Below are positions 53,891-60,886 of a stretch of 64,000 nt of DNA, piece by piece; position 1 is the first letter of the stretch; the number at the start of each line of letters is the position of its first letter. The notes beneath the pieces were generated by a model, which did not search any database, had not been told where the DNA came from, and saw nothing but the letters and a program-made list of their open reading frames with translations. Source of the stretch: Anderseniella sp963700885 (lineage in GTDB: Bacteria > Pseudomonadota > Alphaproteobacteria > Rhizobiales > Aestuariivirgaceae); contig CAVOZJ010000032.1 in NCBI GenBank assembly GCA_963700885.1, positions 1 through 64,000 on the forward strand. Direction: 5' to 3'. The translations under genes were made by a program, and so were the position numbers.

Positions 53891-54769
53891 TCAACCGCCC
53901 GGTTCAAGACATTTTATGGGACTGCGGGTCCAATTGCCACACGGACCGTTCTCGCTGCTGGTTGCAGGTGACGAAGCACGAGCAGGAGCTGGAGCTGGTC
54001 TGCCCCTGCGCCCTGAGCCCTTGCGGCCTGAGCCCTTGCGCCCTGAACCCTTGCGCCCTGAACCCTTGCGGCCTGAGCCCTTGCGCCCTGAACCCTTGCG
54101 CCCTGAACCCTTGCGGCCTGAGCCCTTGCGCCCTGAACCCTTGCGCCCTGAACCCTTGCGCCCTGAGCCCTTGCGCCCTGAGCCCTTGCGCCCTGAGCCC
54201 TTGCGCCCTGAGCCCTTGCGCCCTGAACCCTTGCGCCCTGAACCCTTGCGCCCTGAACCCTTGCGGCCTGAACCCTTGCGCCCTGAACCCTTGCGCCCTG
54301 AACCCTTACGGCCTGAGCCCTTGCGGCCTGAACCCTTGCGACCGCCGCTACCTTTACGACCACCGCTGCCCTTGCGACCGCCGCTGCCCTTGCGACCGCC
54401 GCTACCTTTACGACCACCGCTGCCCTTGCGGCCACCACTGCCTTTGCCGCCGCTGCCACCGCGGCCTTTACCGCCGCTGCCACCGCGGCCTTTGCCGCCA
54501 CTGCCACCGCGGCCTTTGCCGCCACTGCCACCGCGGCCTTTGCCGCCACTGCCACCGCGGCCACCTCCGCCACTGCCACCGCGTCCACCTCCACCGCCTG
54601 ATCCACCGCCGCGGCCTTTTGCATGGCCATCACTGACAGTCAGAAGGGTGGGGGCGACGAGCAAGCCCAGGGTAGCCAGACCAAGTTTGGACAAAGCTTC
54701 CCGTCGATCCAGTTTTTTATTTGTAGAGGTTGTTGGCTCTGCTTGTGAGCCGTTTTCAATTTTCTTCAC
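53891..54769 (-). CDS. Secreted Gly/Ser/Arg/Lys repeat protein (GSGRK pentapeptides), candidate modified substrate
   Basis: 292 residues from the GTG at 54769, 7 nt after a strong AAGGAGT; an upstream ATG (54817) has none. Residues 1-50 form a leader with a twin-arginine-like motif (KLDRREALSKLG), hydrophobic core and likely cleavage after DGHA. The mature part has GGSGGKGR octads, then GSGGRK hexads, then about 22 tandem GSGRK pentads, and a unique end with two Cys (GPCGNWTRSPIKC). It is very basic. It is followed by the HprK-like and PqqD genes, so it is the likely target. The opposite strand is also open but lacks these signals. Confidence 0.8.
   Translation of the reverse strand: MKKIENGSQAEPTTSTNKKLDRREALSKLGLATLGLLVAPTLLTVSDGHAKGRGGGSGGGGGRGGSGGGGRGGSGGKGRGGSGGKGRGGSGGKGRGGSGGKGRGGSGGKGSGGRKGSGGRKGSGGRKGSGGRKGSGGRKGSGGRKGSGRKGSGRKGSGRKGSGRKGSGRKGSGRKGSGRKGSGRKGSGRKGSGRKGSGRKGSGRKGSGRKGSGRKGSGRKGSGRKGSGRKGSGRKGSGRKGSGRKGSGRKGSGRRGRPAPAPARASSPATSSENGPCGNWTRSPIKCLEPGG
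54005..54345. repeat. Tandem 15-bp DNA repeat inside the repeat-protein gene
   Basis: About 22 copies of a 15-bp unit (plus-strand CCCTTGCGCCCTGAA with C/G and A/G variants at two positions), encoding GSGRK on the minus strand. It continues to about 54570 as 18-bp and then 24-bp related units. The variant positions are mainly third-codon, showing selection on the protein. Copy number is likely to vary by slippage. No spacers exist, so it is not a CRISPR array. Confidence 0.92.
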
Positions 54770-54898
54770 TGAGTTCACTCCTTGCACGTTACTAACAAGG
54801 GCGACTCGCTGGTCCATTTTTAGGCCGCATCAATCCACCGGTCATCCCGAACTTGATGCTCGTTCCACTGGCCTGCTGCCGGTTCAGTGGACATCCAG

Positions 54899-55765
54899 TT
54901 AAGCTAACATCGCATTTTCCTCAAACTCAACAGGGCTGAGATAACCCAGTGTCGAATGTCTGCGTTTTGGATTGTAGAAGCACTCAATGTAATCGAATAC
55001 ATCTGCCCTGGCATCATCCCTGGATCTGTAAACCTTGCGGTTGACCCGTTCGGTCTTGAGGGATGAGAAGAAGCTTTCCATCACCGCATTGTCCCAGACA
55101 TTGCCAGACCGGCTCATCGAGCAGGTGATACCGTGATCAGCCAACAACCGCTGGAACTGTTCGCTGGTGTACTGACTGCCCTGGTCGGAATGGTGCAATA
55201 CAGTGTCAGGCGTGCCCCTGCGCCAGATCGCCATGACAAGCGCGTCAGTGACAAGCTGAGCCGTCATGGCGGAACTCATCGACCAGCCGACGACGCGGCG
55301 CGAGAACAGGTCGATGACGGCAGCTACATAGAGCCACCCTTCAGCGGTCCAGATATAGGTGAAGTCTGCCACCCACTTCCGGTTCGGTGCGTGAGCGTCA
55401 AAGGCGCGGTCGAGAATGTTCTGCGACACCGATGCAACCAGGCGCTCGCCATTGTCCTTTGGCAAGCCGCGCCGGCGAGGCCGTGCACGCAGCCCGTTCT
55501 GCCGCATCAGGCGTTCAACGCGGTGAAGACCGCAAGACAGTCCATCTGCCAGAACATCGTGCCAGACACGGCGTGCACCGTAGGTGCGGTCGCTGCTCCT
55601 GAAGCTTGTGACGATCACGGCGGAAAGTCTCTCATCGTATCGTGACCTGGCACTCGGGCTGCGGTTGAGCCAGGCATGGAAACCCGAACGCGATACATCC
55701 AGCGCAACGCACAGCCATGCCACCGGCCATATATGCCGGTGCTTCGCGATAAAAGCGAACCTCAT
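54899..55765 (-). CDS. IS3-family transposase OrfB
   Basis: 288 residues. HTH_21 region (RSGFHAWLNR), then the integrase catalytic domain: Asp in KWVADFTYIWT, Asp in HHSDQGSQYTS, Glu in NAVMESFFSSLK. C-terminal YNPKRRHSTLGYLSPVEFE is typical. Its ATG overlaps the orfA stop (ATGA); in IS3 elements the fused OrfAB transposase is usually made by ribosomal frameshifting here. Confidence 0.95.
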   Translation of the reverse strand: MRFAFIAKHRHIWPVAWLCVALDVSRSGFHAWLNRSPSARSRYDERLSAVIVTSFRSSDRTYGARRVWHDVLADGLSCGLHRVERLMRQNGLRARPRRRGLPKDNGERLVASVSQNILDRAFDAHAPNRKWVADFTYIWTAEGWLYVAAVIDLFSRRVVGWSMSSAMTAQLVTDALVMAIWRRGTPDTVLHHSDQGSQYTSEQFQRLLADHGITCSMSRSGNVWDNAVMESFFSSLKTERVNRKVYRSRDDARADVFDYIECFYNPKRRHSTLGYLSPVEFEENAMLA

Positions 55766-56052
55766 GTCACTTCCCTCGCGAAGTAGGCCGCGGCCTTTTT
55801 TAAGATGTCGCGCTCCGCCTTCAGCTTCGCAACTTCCCGGCGCAGCCTGTCAATCTCAAGCTGCTCCGGTTTCAACTGCCCGTGGCCGGGAAATGCATAT
55901 TGTGGATCGGTCGAACACTCCTTCATCCACTTGCGCAGCACATTGGCATGCAAATCGAGATCGCGTGCGGCCTGGGCAACCGACACGCCCCGTTCCCTCA
56001 CTAACCTGATCGCTTCAAACTTGAACTCGCGACTGAATTTTCTTCTTTGCAT
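55762..56052 (-). CDS. IS3-family transposase OrfA
   Basis: 96 residues: helix-turn-helix (FKFEAIRLVRERGVSVAQAA, then LRKWMKE) and a C-terminal leucine-zipper-like coil (IDRLRREVAKLKAERDILKK). It recognises the IS ends and joins OrfB by frameshifting. Confidence 0.94.
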   Translation of the reverse strand: MQRRKFSREFKFEAIRLVRERGVSVAQAARDLDLHANVLRKWMKECSTDPQYAFPGHGQLKPEQLEIDRLRREVAKLKAERDILKKAAAYFAREVT

Positions 56053-56139
56053 CTGTAACCTCCAGTTCCATCATAAACACCTTAACTCAGTGTCCGTGAA
56101 ACCGGCAGCAGGCCACACAAAGGCCACTATGGAACGGTC

Positions 56140-56161
56140 AATTAACATTACGTTAATTATA
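56140..56161 (-). promoter_or_regulatory. Promoter -10 and palindromic operator, cut off by the IS3 element
   Basis: On the minus strand TATAAT (56156-56161) directly abuts a perfect inverted repeat AATTAAC-5-GTTAATT (56140-56158). No good -35 was found at 17 bp. Without the IS it would lie about 120-140 bp upstream of the repeat-protein start, so it was probably that operon's promoter. It now points into orfA of the IS. Confidence 0.5.
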
Positions 56162-56280
56162 TGTACCCATGAAGCGGAGAGATGCCTTATGGTTAACCAG
56201 CGCATTTCGCTCTTGAGAAGGCTTTGTTCTCACGCGATTGGAATTTTCAATTGCTTCGTTATTTTGGCCGTACTGGATAC

Positions 56281-56775
56281 TCACTCCTGTTCCAGCAATC
56301 GCTCTACCGTCACCACGTCGCGCCATTTTCCATCAAGCCGGGCATGGCGCAAATGAGTGCCCACGACACGGAAACCGAGCGACCTGCACAGCTCAAGGCT
56401 GGCAGTATTTTCCGGGAAAATTCGCGAAGTTATCTTCCAGCAGCCGGTTTTTTCAGCGGCGTCAAACAGCGAGATCATAAGCATGCGCGCGATGCCGCGG
56501 CGTTGTGCCTGGCGATGCACATAGATGGAAAATTCCCGGATGCCGGCATAACACGCCCGCGTGCCGTAGGCACTGGTTGAGGCGAAACCCACAATCCGGC
56601 TGTCTTCTTCTGCCACCATGACCGGGAATCCGGGTTTGCCAAACCAGTGCGCGATGTCTTCCGGCGAACGCAGGTCGGTTTCGAATGTAGCGACGCGATC
56701 TTCGATGCCCTGATTGTAGATGATGCAGATGCCGGGCGCGTCATCTGCCGTACCCGGGCGAACTCTTACGCTCAT
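56281..56775 (-). CDS. GNAT acetyltransferase, phosphinothricin/ArsN-type
   Basis: 164 residues. PAT-like sequence: MSVRVRPGTADDAPGICIIYNQG, FPVMVAEEDSRIVGFAS, acetyl-CoA loop FSIYVHRQAQRRGIARML and ENTASLELCRSLGF. Family members acetylate small amino-acid-like toxins such as phosphinothricin or methionine sulfone/sulfoximine. Two bp separate it from the ccrM stop in the same direction. Confidence 0.9.
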   Translation of the reverse strand: MSVRVRPGTADDAPGICIIYNQGIEDRVATFETDLRSPEDIAHWFGKPGFPVMVAEEDSRIVGFASTSAYGTRACYAGIREFSIYVHRQAQRRGIARMLMISLFDAAEKTGCWKITSRIFPENTASLELCRSLGFRVVGTHLRHARLDGKWRDVVTVERLLEQE

Positions 56776-56777
56776 GG

Positions 56778-57893
56778 TCAGGCGGACTTCATTTCCGCGC
56801 GCACCTTCTGGCGCAATACATCGATCGGCAACATCTTGCCGGACTTGCGGAAGTGCCAGAACGTCCAGCCGTTGCAGGCTTCTGCTCCCATGACATGGGC
56901 GCCCATCTTGTGGATGGAACCGGTTGCATCCTTGCAGACCAGTGAGCCGTCGGCCCGTACGCGCGCCGCATTGCGCTGCGCGGGGTCAAACAGCGTGTCG
57001 CCCGGATTGAGCAGGCCGCGTTCAACGAGTGATCCGAACGGAATGCGAGGTTCGCCCTTTTTTCCGGTTGATACCTTGAGCACTTCATCGTCACCGGTCT
57101 CGATAGCCGCGACGCGTTGCTGGGCAACCGCGATATAGGCTGGATCGCGTTCAATGCCGATGAAATGGCGCCCCAGACGCTTTGCTACCGCACCGGTGGT
57201 GCCGGTACCGAAGAACGGGTCAAGAATGACATCTCCCGGCCTGGTTGACGCCAGTATCACCCGATGCAGCAGGCATTCCGGTTTTTGCGTCGGATGCGCC
57301 TTGCGCCCGTCACTGCCCTTGATGCGCTCGCTGCCATTGCAGATTGGTAACAGCCAGTCGGATCGCATCTGCAGGTCATCATTGAATGTCTTCAGTGCAT
57401 CATAGTTGAAGGTGTAGGTTTTCTGATCCTCTGACCGCGTGGCCCAGATCAGGGTTTCATGCGCATTGGCGAACCGGGTACCGCGAAAGTTGGGCATCGG
57501 GTTTGTCTTGCGCCACACAATATCGTTGAGAATCCAGAAGCCGAGGTCCTGCATCACCGTGCCGGCGCGGAAAATATTGTGATAGGAGCCGATGACCCAA
57601 ATGGTTCCGGTAGGTTTCAGGATGCGGCGGCACTGGGCCATCCATTCCCGTGAGAACCCATCATAAGCGGCAAACGACGAGAACTTGTCCCACTCGTCAT
57701 CCACACCGTCCACCCGGGTCTGATTTGGCCGGGTAAGGCCGCCGCCGAGCTGCAGGTTATAGGGTGGGTCAGCGAACACCACATCCACACTTTCAGATGG
57801 AATTTTCCGCAGTTCTTCCAGGCAGTCGCCTGCGAGAATCGAGTCCAGAAGCGGAGCAATATCCGGCTTTGTTGCAATACCCATTGTACGCAT
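56778..57893 (-). CDS. ccrM: Cell-cycle DNA adenine methyltransferase CcrM (GANTC)
   Basis: 371 residues from the ATG at 57893. Catalytic motif IV DPPYNLQLGG near residue 45, target-recognition region with RGTRFANAHETLIWA, AdoMet motif FFGTGTTGAVAKRLGR, and the CcrM-specific C-terminal domain (ACNGWTFWHFRKSGK). It methylates GANTC and links replication to gene expression. An upstream in-frame start would add a Cys-rich extension not seen in the family. Confidence 0.96.
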   Translation of the reverse strand: MRTMGIATKPDIAPLLDSILAGDCLEELRKIPSESVDVVFADPPYNLQLGGGLTRPNQTRVDGVDDEWDKFSSFAAYDGFSREWMAQCRRILKPTGTIWVIGSYHNIFRAGTVMQDLGFWILNDIVWRKTNPMPNFRGTRFANAHETLIWATRSEDQKTYTFNYDALKTFNDDLQMRSDWLLPICNGSERIKGSDGRKAHPTQKPECLLHRVILASTRPGDVILDPFFGTGTTGAVAKRLGRHFIGIERDPAYIAVAQQRVAAIETGDDEVLKVSTGKKGEPRIPFGSLVERGLLNPGDTLFDPAQRNAARVRADGSLVCKDATGSIHKMGAHVMGAEACNGWTFWHFRKSGKMLPIDVLRQKVRAEMKSA

Positions 57894-58043
57894 AACCTGT
57901 TTTGACGCATCACTGACAAACGGGCATTTTTTCACGCATGCCCGCGCCTGCAGACAGACGTCTTTTGCGTCTTGGTCATTGCAGGCCTGGACCGCATGTT
58001 GAATCACCGGGACTCCGGCGTGAATCAAATTCTTAATGAATGG

Positions 58044-58679
58044 TTAACGCGCACGCGCAGCCAACGCCTTGCGCACCGGTGCAAACGAGCTGCGGTGATG
58101 CGGCGTGGCCCCGTGAAGTTTCAGCATTTCAAGATGATAAGCCGTGCCATAGCCCTTGTGCCGGGCAAAGCCATACTCGGGGATTTTCCGGTCAATCGCC
58201 AGCATGATCCGGTCGCGGGTGACCTTGGCAACGATTGAAGCTGCGGCAATGGACAGAGCTTTCGCATCGCCCCTGACGACAGCGTTGGCGGCGCAGTCGA
58301 GTTTCGGGCAGTGATTGCCATCGATCAGCGCCAGGTCAGGCCGGTGTTCAAGGTCGGCAATCGCTTCAGCCATGGCCCACATGGTTGCCCGCAGAATGTT
58401 CATTTCATCAATGCGGGCAACATCGACCACTCCCACGCCGATATCGGCTGTCGCCAGGATCTCGGCAAACAGCGCATCGCGAGCCTGTCCGGACAGTTTC
58501 TTGCTGTCATTGATGCCTGCCGGAACATGATCGGGGTCAAGAATGACCGCGGCGGCCACTACCGGGCCGGCAAGCGGGCCTCGGCCGGCCTCGTCCACAC
58601 CTGCAACCAGGCGTACTCCGCCGTCAAGCGCCGCGCGCTCAAGGGTGAAATCGGGTGCTGTCCTGGATCGAATTGCCAT
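58044..58679 (-). CDS. rnhB: Ribonuclease HII
   Basis: 211 residues. Catalytic motif AGVDEAGRGPLAGPVV near residue 27, the second Asp region ALIDGNHCPKL, and SIVAKVTRDRIM. It removes misincorporated ribonucleotides and primers. Adjacent to ccrM, as is common in alphaproteobacteria. Confidence 0.96.
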   Translation of the reverse strand: MAIRSRTAPDFTLERAALDGGVRLVAGVDEAGRGPLAGPVVAAAVILDPDHVPAGINDSKKLSGQARDALFAEILATADIGVGVVDVARIDEMNILRATMWAMAEAIADLEHRPDLALIDGNHCPKLDCAANAVVRGDAKALSIAAASIVAKVTRDRIMLAIDRKIPEYGFARHKGYGTAYHLEMLKLHGATPHHRSSFAPVRKALAARAR

Positions 58680-58747
58680 CAGGCGCGATCATAGCGGTTG
58701 GCAGAACGGATGCCATAGCCATTTGCCGGATTGCGATGGTGCTTCGG

Positions 58748-59512
58748 TCATGGCTGCCCTCCGGCAGTCCGTGACTGTGTACTGAAACCCCAGGAGGGAT
58801 CGAACCGGTGGATATGGTAGACCGGACGGGCCGTCATGGCGGCAGGGTAGTCGCCCTTGCGAAGCGAGGTGGCGATGCTCGGCATTACCGTTGCCGGGAT
58901 ATTTTCGACATGACCTGCGGTACCGCGATGAACATGGCCACTGAAGACCGCAATCACCCGCCCGGAATGTTGCATGGCGCAACGCAACCCGGACATGATC
59001 TTGCGGGTTTCAAAGTTGACCCGGTCGGGTCCGACCATGACATCAAACGGCGGGTGATGGGTAAAAACCGCAATGGGTCTTGCCGTGTCGGCATCGATCA
59101 TGCCGGTCAGTCTCCTGATCCGCTCGCGGCAGAAGTCACCCCTGTTGCTGTCAGAACTTGTTGTATCCAGCGCGAGCAACCTCACCGGGAAATCGTCAAT
59201 CGCATAGTCGATAAAGTCACAGGCGGGCGAAAGATACCCCGACGACCCAAACGCCTCGCGCAAACTTGCCCTGTCGTCCCTGTTGCCGGCCATGACATAT
59301 ACAGGCGCTCTTGCCCTGGCGAGCATCGCGACGCAAAGTTCGTACTCGTCCTTGCGTCCGTTATGTACGATATCACCTGTATGCATGATGACGTCAGGTG
59401 CCGGATCGAGCCCATTGATATCCGCTATGGTTGCCTCGAAATCCCGTATTCTGCGATCTGCGTCAGGCGTATCCAGTGCTATGTGCGTATCGGAGATTTG
59501 CGCGATGATCAT
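58748..59512 (-). CDS. Metallophosphoesterase, CpdA-like
   Basis: 254 residues. Calcineurin-like metal ligands in order: SDTHIAL, HTGDIVHNG, AGNRDD, FTHHPPF and FSGHVHRG. The GNRDD form and length fit class III cyclic nucleotide phosphodiesterases (CpdA), so cAMP is a possible substrate; other phosphodiesters are possible. Its ATG overlaps the sat stop (ATGA), so it is translated with the sulfur-oxidation genes. That coupling is uncommon. Confidence 0.88.
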   Translation of the reverse strand: MIIAQISDTHIALDTPDADRRIRDFEATIADINGLDPAPDVIMHTGDIVHNGRKDEYELCVAMLARARAPVYVMAGNRDDRASLREAFGSSGYLSPACDFIDYAIDDFPVRLLALDTTSSDSNRGDFCRERIRRLTGMIDADTARPIAVFTHHPPFDVMVGPDRVNFETRKIMSGLRCAMQHSGRVIAVFSGHVHRGTAGHVENIPATVMPSIATSLRKGDYPAAMTARPVYHIHRFDPSWGFSTQSRTAGGQP

Positions 59513-60711
59513 GAGTCTATGACCTGGCCGGCTGATCGCAGGCCGGCATAATATTCCTTGAGGACCGCCACCACTTCAGGCCGGCTGAACTCGGGTGGTA
59601 TGTCGGCATCGTTGGACAGCATCTCGCGCTGTTGTGTGCCGGAAATTGAAATATGGTGTTCCGGATCATGCGGACAGGTTTTGGCCGTCGCCATTCCGTA
59701 ACACTTTCTGCAGTAAAAGGTGATATCGATTTTCAACGCCCTGGTGAGCAGCGCGCCGTCCCAGAGTTCATCGAAAATGTGATGCGCGTCGAACGGTCCG
59801 TAATAGTCACCAACACCGGCATGATCGCGCCCGACGATCAGGTGCGAGCAGCCAAAATTCTGCCGGATAAGTGCGTGCAGCAGCGCTTCTCGCGGACCCG
59901 CGTAGCGCATTTCGATCGGATAGCCTGCCTGGACGACCGTCCCTGACCGGAAATAATTGTCAATCATGGCCTGAATCGCGCGTGTGCGAACCTCGGCCGG
60001 TATGTCGCCAGCCTTCAGTTTGCCCAGTACCTGGTGGATGAACACCCCGTCGGTGACTTCCACCGCGATTTTTGCCAGGTGCTCGTGGCTGCGGTGCATC
60101 GGATTTCGTGTCTGGAATGCAGCAATTTGCGACCACCCTCTTGCGAGGAACATGGCCCGTGATTGCGCCGGGCGGATGTACAGATCGGGATATTTTTCAG
60201 GATAGTCGCCTTCGCTGAGAACCCTGACCGGGCCGGCCAGGTTGACATCACCCTGCTCAAGCACCTTGGCCACCCCGGGATGCCTGGCATCGGTGGTGCG
60301 ATAGACATGTGTTGCTTCAAACTTCTTGTCGATTGAGTACCTCTCGCGAACCTCCATGACGGCGAGAATCTCGCCAGTTTCGGCGTCGGCAAGTGCTACC
60401 TGTTCTTCGTCGCCAACAGCATCGGCAATCTCACTGCCGACGGGCAATGTTATGGGGACCGGCCAGAAGACACCACTGGCCAGTTTCATATCCAGGCACG
60501 AGCCGTGCCAGTCGTCATGGCCCATGAAGCCGTCGAGCGGGGTGTATGCTCCCATTGCCAGCATGAACACATCTGAGACCGCACGCGAATCGAGAGGAAT
60601 GGTTTTCAGTTTTTCGGCACGCCTGAGTTCTTCAGCCCGTTCCAGAGCCGGCAGCAGCAACGGTTTGAGTGTCTGCGAGAAGTGCGGCGGTACGAGTTTC
60701 GGCATTGCCAT
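59509..60711 (-). CDS. sat: ATP sulfurylase
   Basis: 400 residues with AAGGAAA ribosome binding site. Active-site motifs QTRNPMHRSHEHLAK and GRDHAGVGDYYGPFDAH, plus a cysteine cluster FYCRKCYGMATAKTCPHD that may bind zinc. Together with APS reductase it runs sulfite oxidation: APS plus pyrophosphate gives ATP and sulfate. Size and operon context fit the dissimilatory, ATP-forming enzyme rather than CysDN. Confidence 0.96.
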   Translation of the reverse strand: MAMPKLVPPHFSQTLKPLLLPALERAEELRRAEKLKTIPLDSRAVSDVFMLAMGAYTPLDGFMGHDDWHGSCLDMKLASGVFWPVPITLPVGSEIADAVGDEEQVALADAETGEILAVMEVRERYSIDKKFEATHVYRTTDARHPGVAKVLEQGDVNLAGPVRVLSEGDYPEKYPDLYIRPAQSRAMFLARGWSQIAAFQTRNPMHRSHEHLAKIAVEVTDGVFIHQVLGKLKAGDIPAEVRTRAIQAMIDNYFRSGTVVQAGYPIEMRYAGPREALLHALIRQNFGCSHLIVGRDHAGVGDYYGPFDAHHIFDELWDGALLTRALKIDITFYCRKCYGMATAKTCPHDPEHHISISGTQQREMLSNDADIPPEFSRPEVVAVLKEYYAGLRSAGQVIDS

Positions 60712-60775
60712 TATTTCCTTCGGTACGCATCAGAAACAACAAGCCATCCGGACTGCATGAGGTGCGAAAATCCGT

Positions 60776-60886
60776 TCAAATGGAGCAGTCGTTGCTGCCT
60801 TTGGCAGGACAGGCGCAGATGTTGTGGCCCTGGCATGGAGGGCTCAGTCTATGATGTGATAGACAGGTGCCTTCTCCATTTCCCAT
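60776..60886 (-). CDS. Possible 36-residue Cys-rich peptide between aprA and sat
   Basis: The minus strand reads from an ATG at 60886 inside aprA (another frame) to a stop at 60776. The product is short and ends PPCQGHNICACPAKGSNDCSI-like, with four cysteines in the non-overlapping part plus one upstream. There is no clear ribosome binding site. It could be a real metal-binding peptide, or the chance frame of a 132-bp spacer. Confidence 0.22.
   Translation of the reverse strand: MGNGEGTCLSHHRLSPPCQGHNICACPAKGSNDCSI

Larger units (their letters stand above)
54869..56115. mobile_element. IS3-family insertion sequence, complete
   Basis: 1247 bp. Terminal inverted repeats start TGGCCTGCTGCCGGTT on both sides (first 16 bases identical, then partly conserved). 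A 3-bp duplication CAC flanks the element (54866-54868 and 56116-56118), standard for IS3. It carries orfA and orfB in the minus direction, with no disruption. It sits 100 bp upstream of the repeat-protein start. Confidence 0.9.

Noticed and set aside
54005..54570. CRISPR array
   Set aside because: The units are contiguous 15-24 bp repeats with no spacers and they encode protein repeats; no cas genes are present.
53802..54902. Plus-strand open frame of 366 codons with RPEPL repeats opposite the repeat protein
   Set aside because: It is the mirror of a tandem repeat whose minus-strand reading has a strong ribosome binding site, an export leader and operon partners. The plus frame has none of these.
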